A stretch of DNA of 64,000 bases from Burkholderiales bacterium (GCA_020848075.1 JADLAV010000020.1:124001-188000), one strand, 5' to 3'. Positions 30,889-44,581 are shown, counted from the stretch's first letter. Made by a program: numbers and translations. The notes: generated by a model from the letters alone, not told the origin.

Positions 30889-33800
30889 TTGCGACTCACA
30901 CAGATCAGGCTCGCCGGGTTCAAGTCATTCGTTGACCCGACCCACATCGACATTCCCGGCCGGCTGGTCGGCGTCGTCGGCCCGAACGGCTGCGGCAAGT
31001 CCAACATCATCGACGCGGTGCGCTGGGTCCTCGGCGAGACCAAGGCGTCGGCCCTGCGCGGCGAGTCGATGCAGGACGTCATCTTCAACGGGTCGGCACT
31101 GCGCAACCCGGTTGCCCGCGCCAGCGTCGAGCTCGTGTTCGACAACTCGCTCGGCAAGGCGGCCGGACAGTGGTCGCAGTATGCCGAGATCTCGGTGAAG
31201 CGCGTGCTGCAGCGCGACGGCGAATCGTCCTACTTCATCAACAACGCCCATGTCCGGCGCCGCGACGTCCAGGACATCTTCCTCGGCACCGGCGTCGGGC
31301 CGCGCGCCTACGCGATCATAGAGCAGGGAATGATCTCGCGCGTGATCGAGGCGAAGCCCGAAGAGCTGCGCGTGTTCCTCGAGGAGGCGGCCGGCGTCTC
31401 GAAGTACCGGGAACGGCGCCGCGAGACCGAGCACCGGCTGGGGGACACGCGCGAGAACCTGGCGCGCGTGGACGACATCCGCCGCGAGCTCGAAAGCCAG
31501 ATCGAGAAGCTCACCCACCAGGCCGAGATCGCCACGCAGTACAAGGCGCTCGCCGCCGAGGCACAGCTTAAGCAGAACTTGCTCTGGCTCCTGCGCAAGC
31601 AGGAAGCGGCGAACGAGGCCGAGCGGCAGCGGCGCGAGATCGACAAGGCGGTGAACGAGCTGGAGGCCGAGACCGCGCGCCTGCGCGAGATCGAGCGGCG
31701 GCTGGAGACGGCACGCACCGAGCACTACGCGGCCGCCGATGCCGTCGGCAGCGCGCAGGGCGCCCTCTACGACGTGAACACGGAGATCTCGCGGCTCGAG
31801 GCGGAGATCCGCTTCATCGGCGAGACGCGCCAGCGGCTCGAGGCGCAGGTCGGGCAGCTCGGGCTGCAGCTCGACCAGTGGCAGCAGAGCCGGAGCGAGC
31901 TCGACGAGGCGCTTGCGGCCTGGGTCGTTCGCAAGGAGGCCGCGGCGGAGCGCGTGCGGACGGCCGAAGCGCAGTCCGCGGACGAGCGCGCGAAGCTGCC
32001 GGCCGCGGAGGAGGCCTACCGTGCCGAGCAGCTCCGGCTCGGCGAGGCGCGCAACGCCGTCGCCCGCGCGGAGCAGGCGCTGCAGGTCGAGCAGACGACG
32101 CTCGCGCACCTCGGCCGGGTGCTGCAGCAGCTCGAGCTGCGGAGCGAGCGGCTCACTGGCGAGCTCGCACAGCTTGCCGAGCCGGATCCGGAACGCGTCG
32201 CGGAGTTGCAGGCGCAGTCCGAGTCCGCCATGGCGAGCCTTGGGCGACTTGCGGAGGAGATCGCCGCCGCGGAGGCCGAGTTGCCCGCGCGCGAAGCGGC
32301 GCAACGCGCGGCAACCGAGTCTCTCCAGCAGCTCGAACGCGACCGCAGCACGCTCGAGGGGCGGCTGTCCGCGCTGAAACGCATGCAGGAGCGCGTCGAG
32401 GAGAACGAGCAGGTCCACGACTGGCTCGAGCGCCACGCGCTCGCGGCGTTGCCACGCCTGTGGCAGAAGATCACCGTCGAGCCGGGCTGGGAAACCGCGG
32501 TGGAGTCGGTGCTGCGCGAGCGGTTGCACTCGCTCGAGCTCGCCGATCCGGCCGCGATCCAGCAGCTGCTCGACGATCCGCCCGCGGCGAGGCTGGCGGT
32601 GTTCGCCCGCGGGGAAGACGGGGTGGAGACGGTGGCGGTCCCGGGCCGCAAGGGCCTCGGAACGCTGGTGCGGTACACCGATCAAGGGGTGCGCGGGCTC
32701 GTGCAGGAATGGCTCGCCGGGTACTACGCCGTCGACGGCACGCCCCGGCTGCTGGAGCGGCTCGCGCTTCCCGCGGGCGCCGTGCTCGTGAATCGTGAGG
32801 GTCATCAGTTCGGCCGCTTCTCGGTGTCGTTCCACGGGCCGGACTCCGGGGACGCCGGCATTCTCGTCCGACAGCGCGAGATCGAGGCGCTCGGCGTCGA
32901 GTTGGCGGGCTATGCGTCGCAGGTTGCCGAAGCGCAATCCGTGGTCGCGCGCGAGGAGGGCGGATTGGCCGAGCGGCGAACCCTGCTCGGGGAGTTGCGC
33001 GCGCGCGAAGCCGACCTCAACCAAACCCGCCACGCACTGGAGCTGGAGCATCTGCGGCTCACCGAAGTGGCGACCCGGGTGCGTGAGCGCGGGGAGCAGA
33101 TTCGCCGCGAGCTGGATGAGATCGGCCAGCAGCATGCGGCCGAGCGGGAGCGCCAGAGCGCGGCCGAGGCAAACATCCTCGAGCACCAGAACGCGATCGA
33201 CCGGCAGTACGCGGCGTGCGAGTCCGTCAAAGCGGCCCACGACGAGGCCGACCGGAGGCTCGCCTCGCAGCGGGAGGCGGCGCAAGCGGCCGATCGCACA
33301 GCGCAGGAGGCAGTCTTCATCTCGCGTGAATGCGGCAGTAAAATCAGCGAGATAGAGCGTTCTCTTCAGACAATACTTGAGCAGATCGACGGAGCGGGAG
33401 CGCGTCGCGAAGCGGCGCGGGCCGAGCTTTCGGGTCTGGAGGACACGGCCCTGCGGGCGACCCTGGAGACCGCGCTCGGACAACGTCTCGCCCGCGAGGA
33501 AGCGTTGGCTGGCGTGCGCAACCACCAGGAGACGCTCGGCGCACAGCTGCGCAAGGCGGAGGAAGCGCGCCTCACGTCGGAGCAGCGCCTGCCGCCGCTG
33601 CGCGACCGGATCGGCGAGCTCCGCCTGAAGGAGCAGGCGGCGCGGCTCAGCCAGGAGCAGTACGCGAACCAGCTCGTCGAGGCCGGGGCGGACGAAGCTG
33701 CGCTTGCGTCGAGCCTGGAGAAGGGCATGCGGCCGAACGCCCTGCAGGCCGAAATCGGTCGCCTGCACCAAGCGATGGAGGAACTGGGCGCGATCAACAT

Positions 33801-34407
33801 GGCGGCCCTCGAGGAGCTGGCCGCATCCGAGGAGCGCAAAGCCTTCCTCGACGCGCAGGCGACGGACCTCGCCGAGGCGCTCGCCACCCTGGAGAATGCG
33901 ATCAGACGCATCGACCGCGAGACGCGCGATATGCTGCGCCAGACTTTCGACGAAGCGAATCGCCACTTCGGCGCGTTGTTCCCGACGCTGTTCGGAGGTG
34001 GCGAGGCGCGGCTGGTGATGACCGGCGAGGAAATTCTCGATTGCGGGGTGGAGGTGCGGGCGCAACCGCCGGGCAAGCGCAACTCGACGATCCACCTGCT
34101 GTCGGGCGGCGAGAAGGCGCTGACCGCCATCGCGCTCGTGTTCTCCCTCTTCCAGCTCAATCCGGCGCCGTTCTGCCTGCTCGACGAGGTCGACGCGCCG
34201 CTCGACGACGCGAACACCGAGCGCTTCTGCAGGCTGGTGAAGAAGATGTCCGAGCAGACGCAGTTCGCCTTCATCAGCCACAACAAGATCACTATGGAGA
34301 TCGCCGAGCAGCTGATCGGCGTGACCATGCAGGAATCCGGCGTTTCGCGGGTGGTGGCGGTGGACATCGAGGAGGCGCTCCGAATGAAGGAAGCCGTCGC
34401 GGCATGA
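30889..34407 (+). CDS. smc: Chromosome segregation protein SMC
   Basis: 1172 residues. ATPase of the Smc-ScpAB condensin that organises and segregates chromosomes. The head has Walker A GPNGCGKSNI (31-40). Two long heptad-rich coiled coils flank a hinge (about 500-650; LPRLWQKITVEPGWETAVESVL and SFHGPDSGDAGILVRQ). At the C-terminus are the signature LSGGEKALTAIALVFS (near 1070) and Walker B FCLLDEVDAPLDD. TTG start at 30889 is chosen because the family begins MRLTxIxLAGFKSFVDPT. Followed by zipA and ligA, the usual betaproteobacterial order. Confidence 0.97.
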   Translation: MRLTQIRLAGFKSFVDPTHIDIPGRLVGVVGPNGCGKSNIIDAVRWVLGETKASALRGESMQDVIFNGSALRNPVARASVELVFDNSLGKAAGQWSQYAEISVKRVLQRDGESSYFINNAHVRRRDVQDIFLGTGVGPRAYAIIEQGMISRVIEAKPEELRVFLEEAAGVSKYRERRRETEHRLGDTRENLARVDDIRRELESQIEKLTHQAEIATQYKALAAEAQLKQNLLWLLRKQEAANEAERQRREIDKAVNELEAETARLREIERRLETARTEHYAAADAVGSAQGALYDVNTEISRLEAEIRFIGETRQRLEAQVGQLGLQLDQWQQSRSELDEALAAWVVRKEAAAERVRTAEAQSADERAKLPAAEEAYRAEQLRLGEARNAVARAEQALQVEQTTLAHLGRVLQQLELRSERLTGELAQLAEPDPERVAELQAQSESAMASLGRLAEEIAAAEAELPAREAAQRAATESLQQLERDRSTLEGRLSALKRMQERVEENEQVHDWLERHALAALPRLWQKITVEPGWETAVESVLRERLHSLELADPAAIQQLLDDPPAARLAVFARGEDGVETVAVPGRKGLGTLVRYTDQGVRGLVQEWLAGYYAVDGTPRLLERLALPAGAVLVNREGHQFGRFSVSFHGPDSGDAGILVRQREIEALGVELAGYASQVAEAQSVVAREEGGLAERRTLLGELRAREADLNQTRHALELEHLRLTEVATRVRERGEQIRRELDEIGQQHAAERERQSAAEANILEHQNAIDRQYAACESVKAAHDEADRRLASQREAAQAADRTAQEAVFISRECGSKISEIERSLQTILEQIDGAGARREAARAELSGLEDTALRATLETALGQRLAREEALAGVRNHQETLGAQLRKAEEARLTSEQRLPPLRDRIGELRLKEQAARLSQEQYANQLVEAGADEAALASSLEKGMRPNALQAEIGRLHQAMEELGAINMAALEELAASEERKAFLDAQATDLAEALATLENAIRRIDRETRDMLRQTFDEANRHFGALFPTLFGGGEARLVMTGEEILDCGVEVRAQPPGKRNSTIHLLSGGEKALTAIALVFSLFQLNPAPFCLLDEVDAPLDDANTERFCRLVKKMSEQTQFAFISHNKITMEIAEQLIGVTMQESGVSRVVAVDIEEALRMKEAVAA

Positions 34408-34486
34408 TCCGGGGGGACGCAAGGGCGGATCGATTCCGCGGCGTAATCCGGGCGGCGCCGGCGCAGCTGCCACTGGGCGGAGGGGC

Positions 34487-37661
<3,175 letters not shown>

Positions 37662-37679
37662 CGGGAGAGGAAAGGGATC

Positions 37680-38552
37680 ATGCGTCTCATCAGCAAAGCG
37701 GTGTTTCCGGTCGCCGGCCTCGGCAGCCGATTCCTGCCGGCGACGAAGGCGAGCCCGAAGGAGATGATGCCGATCGTCGACAAGCCGCTCATCCAGTATG
37801 CGGTGGAGGAGGCGGTCGAGGCGGGATTGACCGACATGGTGTTCGTCACCGGACGGCACAAGCGCGCGATCGAGGATCATTTCGACAAGGCCTATGAGAT
37901 CGAGACCGAGCTCGCGAGCCGCGGCAAAGAGGAGCTCCTCGATCTCGTCCGCGGCATCATCCCGAAGCACGTGAACTGCATCTACATCCGCCAGCCGGAG
38001 CAGCTGGGATTGGGGCATGCGGTGCTCTGCGCGCAGCCGATCGTGAAGAACGAGCCGTTTGCGGTCATTCTCGCCGACGACCTGATCGATGCGCATGCGC
38101 CGGTGATGCGGCAGATGGTGGACGTCTTCGAGCAGGAGCGGTGCTCGGTGCTCGGCGTGCAGGAAGTGCCGCGCGAGCAGACGGCGAGCTACGGGATCGT
38201 CGCCACCTCGCCGTTTCGCGACCGCATCGAGGAGGTGAAGGCGATCGTGGAGAAGCCGCGGCCGGCCGACGCCCCGTCGAACCTCGCCGTGATCGGGCGC
38301 TACGTGCTGACGCCGGCGATCTTCGAGCACCTGACGCGCATCCGGCCGGGCGCGGGCGGCGAGATCCAGCTGACCGACGGCATCGCCGCGCTCCTCGCGC
38401 ACGAGCGCGTGCTCGCCCATCGCTTCGAAGGGGTACGCTACGACTGCGGCTCGAAGCTCGGCTATCTGCAGGCGACTGTCGCGTACGGCATCCGCCACGG
38501 CGAGGTCGGCAGCGCGTTTGCGGAGTACCTCCGCCGCGTCACCGGCCGGTGA
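37680..38552 (+). CDS. galU: UTP-glucose-1-phosphate uridylyltransferase
   Basis: 290 residues. Makes UDP-glucose for envelope polysaccharides. [38 protein letters not shown] is the nucleotide-binding N-terminus. Also present are [22 protein letters not shown] (metal Asp) and the IVEKPRP and [13 protein letters not shown] motifs. ATG 37680 after GGAGAGG. Confidence 0.96.
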   Translation: MRLISKAVFPVAGLGSRFLPATKASPKEMMPIVDKPLIQYAVEEAVEAGLTDMVFVTGRHKRAIEDHFDKAYEIETELASRGKEELLDLVRGIIPKHVNCIYIRQPEQLGLGHAVLCAQPIVKNEPFAVILADDLIDAHAPVMRQMVDVFEQERCSVLGVQEVPREQTASYGIVATSPFRDRIEEVKAIVEKPRPADAPSNLAVIGRYVLTPAIFEHLTRIRPGAGGEIQLTDGIAALLAHERVLAHRFEGVRYDCGSKLGYLQATVAYGIRHGEVGSAFAEYLRRVTGR

Positions 38553-38609
38553 TGCGGCTCCCGCGGGCGGCGAGACGCACGGGCACGCGGTATCGTGCCG
38601 GGCGCGCGC

Positions 38610-38638
38610 TTGGCCGGGGCGCGTGCCGCGGATATACT
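38610..38638 (+). promoter_or_regulatory. Putative promoter for the DsrE-like gene
   Basis: TTGGCC (38610-38615), 17-base spacer, TATACT (38633-38638), about 44 bp before the start at 38682. A second AT-rich box (taatat, 38659-38664) lies downstream without a matching -35. Confidence 0.45.
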
Positions 38639-38681
38639 CCCGGACCGTTAGCGTTTCCTAATATTCAAGGCGGAGGACATC

Positions 38682-39050
38682 ATGGCCGACAAGCTGATGA
38701 TCGTGATGGTCAACACCGACCCGCGCGACGGGCCGGAGCTCGGGGCGCCCTTCTTCCAGGCGACCGTTGCCGCGGCCATGGAATACGAGGTCGAGGTCAT
38801 CCTCACCGGCCGCTCGGGGGAGCTCGCCATCAAGGGCGTTGCCGAGAAGCTGCACGTCAAGGAGGGTTCGCCGAAGAGCGTCTACGACTTCATCAAGGAT
38901 GCGCACGAGGCGGGCGTGAAGTTCAAGGTCTGCACCCCGACGCTCGATCTGTGGGGACAGGACCTCATTCCCGAGATCGAGGAGACGGTGGGCGGGGCAT
39001 ACGTGATCGGCCAGGCGATGGACGACGACGTGGTCACGTTCACGTACTGA
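38682..39050 (+). CDS. DsrE/DsrF-like family protein
   Basis: 122 residues. MIVMVNTDPRDGPELGAPFFQATVAAAM opens the alpha/beta DsrE fold. There is one cysteine (KVCTP, about residue 86) in the loop where sulfur-trafficking relatives carry their active cysteine. Family members move sulfur in oxidation or tRNA thiolation, but many single-gene copies have no assigned role. Strong ribosome binding site (GGAGG). Followed 13 bp later by hpt; possibly co-transcribed. Function not assigned. Confidence 0.8.
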   Translation: MADKLMIVMVNTDPRDGPELGAPFFQATVAAAMEYEVEVILTGRSGELAIKGVAEKLHVKEGSPKSVYDFIKDAHEAGVKFKVCTPTLDLWGQDLIPEIEETVGGAYVIGQAMDDDVVTFTY

Positions 39051-39063
39051 TCGATCCGCCGGC

Positions 39064-39612
39064 ATGCTCACCGCGGCGGAGGCATGGCGAATGCTCGAGG
39101 ACGCCGACCTCGTCGTGCCGAGCGAGGTGGTCGAGCGCGCGATCGAGCGGCTGGCCGGCGAGATCACGGCCGTGTTCCGCGACCGCTACCCGCTCGTCCT
39201 CTGCGTGATGAACGGGGCAGTGGTCTTCTGCGGCAAGCTGCTGCCGCTCCTGCGGTTCCCGCTGCATCTCGACTTCGTGCACGCAACGCGGTATGGCGAG
39301 GCGATCGAAGGCCAGCCGCTCAGCTGGCGCGCGCCCCCGCCGGACGCGGTGAAGGGCCGCGCCGTGCTCGTGGTCGACGACGTCCTCGACGTGGGCGAGA
39401 CGCTCGCGGCGATCAAGCGCAGGGTGCTCGAGCTCGGCGCCGTGTCCTGCCACGTGGCGGTGCTCACCGACAAGCGGAAAGACGCGCCGAAGCCGCTGCG
39501 CGCGGATTTCGTCGGGCTGGAGATCGAGGACCGGTTCGTGTTCGGCTGCGGGCTCGACGCCCATGGCGCCTGGCGGAACCTGCCGGCGATCTACGCGCTG
39601 AAGGGCGCGTGA
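39064..39612 (+). CDS. hpt: Hypoxanthine-guanine phosphoribosyltransferase
   Basis: 182 residues. Purine salvage enzyme converting hypoxanthine or guanine with PRPP to IMP or GMP. The PRPP loop is [18 protein letters not shown]. Also seen: [16 protein letters not shown] with [11 protein letters not shown], and the C-terminal [18 protein letters not shown] typical of the family. Its stop overlaps the mtnP start (TGATG), coupling hypoxanthine use to the enzyme that can release it. Confidence 0.93.
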   Translation: MLTAAEAWRMLEDADLVVPSEVVERAIERLAGEITAVFRDRYPLVLCVMNGAVVFCGKLLPLLRFPLHLDFVHATRYGEAIEGQPLSWRAPPPDAVKGRAVLVVDDVLDVGETLAAIKRRVLELGAVSCHVAVLTDKRKDAPKPLRADFVGLEIEDRFVFGCGLDAHGAWRNLPAIYALKGA

Positions 39613-40352
39613 TGCTGGCGATCATCGGCGGCAGCGGGCTCGCGCAGCTCGCGAGTCTCGAGGCCACGCATCGCAAGGCGGTCCGCACGCCGTACGGCGA
39701 GCCGTCGGGGCCGCTCACGTTCGGCACGATCCGCGGACGCCCCGTGGTGTTCCTCGCGCGCCACGGCTACGGGCACACCATACCGCCGCACGAGGTCAAC
39801 TATCGCGCGAACGTCTGGGCGCTGCGGGAGGAGGGCGTCCGTCAGATCGTCGCGGTCGCTTCGGTCGGCGGCGTGCGTGCCGACCTCGGGCCCGGCGTGC
39901 TCCTCGCGCCCAACCAGATCATCGACTACACCTGGGGCCGACGGTCGACCTACTTCGAGGGCGGCGACGTTCCGGTCACGCACATCGACTTCACCCACCC
40001 GTATTCCGATGCGTTGCGCCAGCGGCTCCTCGCGGCCGCGCGCGCCGCCGGCGAGCCGCTGCTCGACGGGGGCGTCTACGCCGCGACCCAGGGTCCGCGC
40101 CTGGAAACCGCGGCAGAGGTCGACCGGATCGAGCGCGACGGCGCCGACGTGATCGGCATGACCGGGATGCCCGAGGCGGCGCTCGCGCGCGAACTCGGCA
40201 TCGAGTACGCCGCGATCGCGGTCGTCGTGAACCATGCCGCCGGCCGGGGCGAGTCGACGGGCGGCATCGCCATGGACCGGATCGAGGCGATGCTGCAGGC
40301 GACGATCGGGCGCGCGCGACGCGTCATCGAGGCGCTGGCGGGGATGCCATGA
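39612..40352 (+). CDS. mtnP: S-methyl-5'-thioinosine / thioadenosine phosphorylase
   Basis: 246 residues, PNP/MTAP family type. Phosphorolyses methylthio-nucleosides from polyamine or quorum-signal synthesis. Motifs: AIIGGSGL (phosphate loop), [52 protein letters not shown] and [10 protein letters not shown]. Pseudomonas-like enzymes of this group prefer methylthioinosine and yield hypoxanthine, which would suit the overlapping hpt gene. The substrate (MTI or MTA) is not decided by sequence alone. Confidence 0.88.
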   Translation: MLAIIGGSGLAQLASLEATHRKAVRTPYGEPSGPLTFGTIRGRPVVFLARHGYGHTIPPHEVNYRANVWALREEGVRQIVAVASVGGVRADLGPGVLLAPNQIIDYTWGRRSTYFEGGDVPVTHIDFTHPYSDALRQRLLAAARAAGEPLLDGGVYAATQGPRLETAAEVDRIERDGADVIGMTGMPEAALARELGIEYAAIAVVVNHAAGRGESTGGIAMDRIEAMLQATIGRARRVIEALAGMP

Positions 40353-40879
40353 TCCGGCCGGTGCTGCGCATGGGCGACCCGCGCCTGCTCGAGAGGGCGA
40401 AGCCGGTGGAGTCGTTCGACACGCCGGAGTTGCACGCCCTGCTCGCCGACATGCGCGACACGATGACGCATCTCGACGGCGCCGGCCTCGCCGCCCCCCA
40501 GATCGGCGTGGGGTTGCGCGTGGTGATCTTCGGCGTGCAGCGCAACCCTCGGTACCCGGACGCGGAGGAGGTCCCCGATACCGTCCTCATCAACCCGCGC
40601 TTGACGCCGGTCGACGCGGAAATGGAGGAGGGCTGGGAGGGATGCCTGTCGGTCCCCGGGATGCGCGGGCTCGTCCCGCGCCACTGCCGCCTGCGCTACG
40701 AGGGATTCGATGCCGCCGGCAACCGCGTCGATCGGACGGTCGGGGGCTTCCACGCCCGCGTCGTTCAGCACGAGTGCGACCATCTGGACGGGATTCTCTA
40801 TCCGATGCGCATCCGGGACCTCGCGAACTTCGGCTACACCGAGGTGCTCTTTCCGGGGCAACCGGCGCTCGCGGAGTGA
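40349..40879 (+). CDS. def: Peptide deformylase
   Basis: 176 residues. Removes the formyl group from nascent peptides. All three metal motifs are present: GAGLAAPQ (44-51), EGCLSVPG (Cys99 ligand) and QHECDHLDG (His141, Glu142, His145). It starts inside the mtnP stop (ATGA). The usual def-fmt pair is not here, so this may be a second copy in the genome; that cannot be seen from the window. Confidence 0.94.
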   Translation: MIRPVLRMGDPRLLERAKPVESFDTPELHALLADMRDTMTHLDGAGLAAPQIGVGLRVVIFGVQRNPRYPDAEEVPDTVLINPRLTPVDAEMEEGWEGCLSVPGMRGLVPRHCRLRYEGFDAAGNRVDRTVGGFHARVVQHECDHLDGILYPMRIRDLANFGYTEVLFPGQPALAE

Positions 40880-40976
40880 GGCGCCCGCACAGTGACGAGC
40901 CGGGGGTCGCCGCGCAGTCCGTCCGGCAGCGGCGGCCCGCATGCGCCATGGCGAGCGCGCTTCTCCCCTGCACGCT

Positions 40977-43559
40977 TCACTGCAGGACAGCGACGAGGTC
41001 GTTCTCCAGCTGGAGCATGGTGCGCTCGCTCGCAAGCGCGTCCCCCGTCACGACGAAGACGTCCTCCGCGCGCTCGCCGAGCGTGACGATCTTCGCCGTA
41101 TGCAGGCTGATGCGGTACTCGCTCAGCACGCGGGCGATCGCGTAGAGCAGGCCGGGACGGTCCCCGGCCGTCACCGAGAGCACGTAGTACGGGCCTTTCT
41201 CGTCCGGGCGGATGTGCACCTCGGGGGTCACCGGGAAGTGCTTCAGCTCGCGCGAGATGCGCCCGCGCACCGGCGGCGGCAACGGCGACTGGCGGGCGAG
41301 GCGCTCGGCGAGCTCGTGCTCGATCAGGCTGATCGTCTCGCGGTGCCCGGGTGCGCCGGGTGCTGCGAGGACGAGAAACGTGTCGAGCGCGTACCCGTGC
41401 TTCGTCGTGTGGATCTTGGCGTCGACGATGTTGTACCCGGTCTGCCCGAAGTAGCCGCAGATGCGCGCGAAGAGTTCGGGCTGATCGCGGCAGTAGATCA
41501 TCACCTGGAAGCCCTCGCCGATCGGCGAGAGCCGCGCCTTCACGACCGGCGCGACCGGGGTCACGCGGTAGTGCAGATGGCGGGTCTGCCACGCGATCTC
41601 CTGCGGCTCGTGCCGCAGGAAGTAGGCGAGGTCGAGCTCGCGCCAGAGCGCATCGCCGACCTGGTCGGACAGCGCGTACAGACGGAGCAGGCGCAGCGCC
41701 TCGGCCTGCTTCGCCTGCACGTCCTGCTCGAAGCCGACACCGTCGCCGCGCAGCAGCCGCCGCGTCCCTCGCAGCAGATCCTCCAGCAGCTTTCCCTTCC
41801 ATGCATTCCACACGCTCGGGCTCGTGCCGCGTATGTCGGCGACGGTCAGCAGGTAGAGCGCGACGAGCCGCCGCTCCGAGCACACGATGCGCGCGAACTC
41901 GGCGATCACCGCCGGATCCGCGAGATCGCGCTTCTGCGCCACCGCCGACATCGTGAGGTGATGCTCGACGAGGAACGCGACGAGCGCGGCGTCCTCCTCG
42001 GCGACGTCGTGCGCGCGGCAAAAGTGGAGCGCGTCGATGCGGCCCAGCCGGGAGTGATCGCCGCCGCGCCCTTTCGCGATGTCGTGGAAGATCGCGGCCA
42101 CGTAGAGGGCCCACGGCCGATCGAAGTCCGCAATCAGCCGGCTACAGAGCGGGTATTCGTGCGCGTGCTCCATCATGGTGAAGCGCCGCAGGTTGCGCAC
42201 GACCTGCAGGATGTGCTGATCCACGGTGTACACGTGGTACAGGTCGTGCTGCATCTGGCCGACGATGCGCCCGAAGGCCGGCAGATAGCGGCCGAGAATC
42301 CCGTACTGGTTCATGCGGCGCAGCTCGTGCACGACGCCGCGCGGCTGTTGCAGAAACTCCAAAAAGCGCGCGCGGTTGGCGGGGTCGTGCCGGAACGATG
42401 CGTCCACGCGTCGCTGCGCGCGCCACAGCGCGCGCAGCGTGACCGCGGTCATTCCCTTGAGCTCGGAGTGATCCTGCATCAGGCGGAAGCATTCCAGGAC
42501 GGCGGCGGGCTCGCGCTCGAAGACGTCCGGGTCGCGGGCGTCGAGCAGCTCGCGTGCGCTCTGGAAGCGCTCGTTGATGATCTCGGGCCGCACGTCGGCC
42601 GCGGGGAAGATCGCCGCACCGAGGTTCTGCAGGAGGATCGTGTTCAGCTGCGTGACCGCCTTCGCGGTCCGGTAATAACGCTGCATCAACGCCTCGCTCG
42701 GGCGCTTGGTCCCCGATGGGCGGACGTCGAACGCGCGCGCCAGGGCATCCTGATGGTCGAAGAGGATGCGATCCTCGCGGCGTCCGGCGAGCAGGTGGAG
42801 ACGGATGCGCGCGTTGCGCAGCAGATCCGCGTGCCGCTTCAGCTGTCGCGCTTCCGCGGTCGTGATCAGTCCGCGGCGTGCGAGCGCGACCCAGTCGCGC
42901 CCGAGATCGGCGGCGCGGCTCACCCACAGGATGACCTGGAGGTCGCGCAGACCGCCCGGCGACTCCTTGAGGTTCGGCTCGAGGCTGTAGGGCGTGTCCT
43001 GGAACTTCTCGTGGCGCTGCTCCTGCTCGAGGCGCTTCGCCTTGAAGAACCGCTGCACGTCGAGGCCGCTTCGCACGGCGTGCTCGAGCCCGTCGAACGT
43101 GGCGCGGCTGCCACCGAGGAGGCGTGCCTCGAGCAGCGTCGTCTGGATCGTGATGTCCTTCGCCGCCTCCTCGGTGCACTCGGAGACGGTGCGAACGCTG
43201 TGTCCGATCTGCAGTCCGACGTCCCAGAGCCGGCCGACGAAGACCTCGACCGCGCGCCGTCCGGACGCGTCGGGTGCGCCCGGGAGCAGCACGAGGAGAT
43301 CCACGTCGGAGTGCGGGTACAGCTCGCCGCGCCCGTATCCGCCCACCGCGACGAGCGCCGATCCGGGAGGGAGCGACGCGTCGCGCCATAAGCTCGCCAG
43401 GATGCCGTCCACGAGCCGGCGATGGCCCTGCAGGAACCGTCCTGCGTTCGCGTCCTGCGCGTAGGCTGCCCGCAGAGCGTCGCGGCCCGCCTTGAGCCGC
43501 TGCCGCGTGGTCGCGATCGCATCGGGCGGCGCGGTGGGTGCCGGCGCTGAAATCCTCAT
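40977..43559 (-). CDS. glnD: Bifunctional PII uridylyltransferase/uridylyl-removing enzyme GlnD
   Basis: 860 residues. Senses glutamine and modifies PII signal proteins to control nitrogen metabolism. The nucleotidyltransferase domain has GGYGRGELYPHSDVDLLVL (73-91). The HD hydrolase domain includes DQHILQVVRNLRR and AIFHDIAKGRGGDHS. Two C-terminal ACT domains (FQVMIYCRDQPELFARICGYF and VLSVTAGDRPGLLYAIARVL) bind glutamine. Transcribed after map with a 108-bp gap; convergent with def. Confidence 0.96.
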   Translation of the reverse strand: MRISAPAPTAPPDAIATTRQRLKAGRDALRAAYAQDANAGRFLQGHRRLVDGILASLWRDASLPPGSALVAVGGYGRGELYPHSDVDLLVLLPGAPDASGRRAVEVFVGRLWDVGLQIGHSVRTVSECTEEAAKDITIQTTLLEARLLGGSRATFDGLEHAVRSGLDVQRFFKAKRLEQEQRHEKFQDTPYSLEPNLKESPGGLRDLQVILWVSRAADLGRDWVALARRGLITTAEARQLKRHADLLRNARIRLHLLAGRREDRILFDHQDALARAFDVRPSGTKRPSEALMQRYYRTAKAVTQLNTILLQNLGAAIFPAADVRPEIINERFQSARELLDARDPDVFEREPAAVLECFRLMQDHSELKGMTAVTLRALWRAQRRVDASFRHDPANRARFLEFLQQPRGVVHELRRMNQYGILGRYLPAFGRIVGQMQHDLYHVYTVDQHILQVVRNLRRFTMMEHAHEYPLCSRLIADFDRPWALYVAAIFHDIAKGRGGDHSRLGRIDALHFCRAHDVAEEDAALVAFLVEHHLTMSAVAQKRDLADPAVIAEFARIVCSERRLVALYLLTVADIRGTSPSVWNAWKGKLLEDLLRGTRRLLRGDGVGFEQDVQAKQAEALRLLRLYALSDQVGDALWRELDLAYFLRHEPQEIAWQTRHLHYRVTPVAPVVKARLSPIGEGFQVMIYCRDQPELFARICGYFGQTGYNIVDAKIHTTKHGYALDTFLVLAAPGAPGHRETISLIEHELAERLARQSPLPPPVRGRISRELKHFPVTPEVHIRPDEKGPYYVLSVTAGDRPGLLYAIARVLSEYRISLHTAKIVTLGERAEDVFVVTGDALASERTMLQLENDLVAVLQ

Positions 43560-43667
43560 CGCGGGCGACCGGTCCGCGCCACGGCCGGGGGGTGCGCGAT
43601 CGGCATCATGCGGTACATCCGGCGGTTGCTGATACGGCGTCCTCGCGCGCCGCCCGGCGCCCAGCGG

Positions 43668-44474
43668 TCACGCGGCAGCGAGATGCCGGGGAATCGGGGG
43701 CGCACCGGCCGAGGCGGTCAGCACCTCGAACCCGGACTCGGTCACCAGCACGGTGTGCTCCCATTGCGCCGAGAGGCTGTGGTCCTTCGTCACGATGGTC
43801 CATCCGTCGGCGAGCTCGCGGATCGCGGAGCGTCCCGCATTGATCATGGGCTCGATCGTGAAGATCATGCCGGGCTCGAGCCGCAGGCCGGTGCCCGGAC
43901 GGCCATAGTGCAGGACTTGAGGCTCCTCGTGGAATTTGCGGCCGATGCCATGACCGCAGAATTCGCGCACGACGCTGTAGCCGTGGCCTTCGGCGTGCCG
44001 CTGGATCGCGGCACCGATGTCCCCGAGGTTGGCGCCCGCCCGAACGGCGAGGATCCCGAGCCACATGCATTCGAACGTGACGTCGACCAGACGCCGGGCC
44101 TGGATCGACGGCTCGCCGACGCAGAACATCCGGCTGCTGTCGCCGTGGTACCCATCCTTGATGACCGTGATGTCGATGTTCAGAATGTCGCCGCCCTTGA
44201 GCACCCGGTCACCGGGGATGCCGTGGCACACCTGGTGGTTGACCGAGGTGCAGATCGACTTCGGGAACGGCTTGTACCCCGGGGGTGCATAGTTGAGCGG
44301 GGCAGGCACCGTCCCCTGCTCCTGGACCATGTAGTCGTGACAGAGCCGGTCGAGCTCTTCGGTGCTGATCCCGGCCCGGACATGGGGTCCGATGAAATCA
44401 AGGACTTCTCCGGCGAGACGGCCCGCCAGGCGCATGCGCTCGATCTCCTCGGCGCTCTTCGGAACGACAGCCAT
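43668..44474 (-). CDS. map: Methionine aminopeptidase type I
   Basis: 268 residues. Removes the initiator Met after deformylation. Metal ligands of the pita-bread fold: NIDITVIKDGYHGDSS (two Asp), GHGIGRKFHEEP (His), FTIEPM (Glu) and WEHTVLVTE (Glu). The CTSVNHQVCHGIP segment is the substrate side. ATG 44474 (MAVVPKSAEEIERMRLAG). Divergent from rpsB, as in E. coli. Confidence 0.96.
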   Translation of the reverse strand: MAVVPKSAEEIERMRLAGRLAGEVLDFIGPHVRAGISTEELDRLCHDYMVQEQGTVPAPLNYAPPGYKPFPKSICTSVNHQVCHGIPGDRVLKGGDILNIDITVIKDGYHGDSSRMFCVGEPSIQARRLVDVTFECMWLGILAVRAGANLGDIGAAIQRHAEGHGYSVVREFCGHGIGRKFHEEPQVLHYGRPGTGLRLEPGMIFTIEPMINAGRSAIRELADGWTIVTKDHSLSAQWEHTVLVTESGFEVLTASAGAPPIPRHLAAA

Positions 44475-44505
44475 CGGCAAATGAGAAGCCTTCAAAAAAC
44501 AAAAA

Positions 44506-44534
44506 AGGATAAGCGATGCATCCCGTGCTGGCAA
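44506..44534 (-). promoter_or_regulatory. Putative map promoter
   Basis: Minus-strand TTGCCA (44534-44529), 17-base spacer, TATCCT (44511-44506), about 32 bp upstream of the map start. It falls in the 337-bp map-rpsB gap (44475-44811), which otherwise holds the rpsB promoter and leader. Confidence 0.45.
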
Positions 44535-44581
44535 TTTCGGACCGCCCGAGCCGGGCGCGAATGCGCTGGCGGGCCTGCCAT

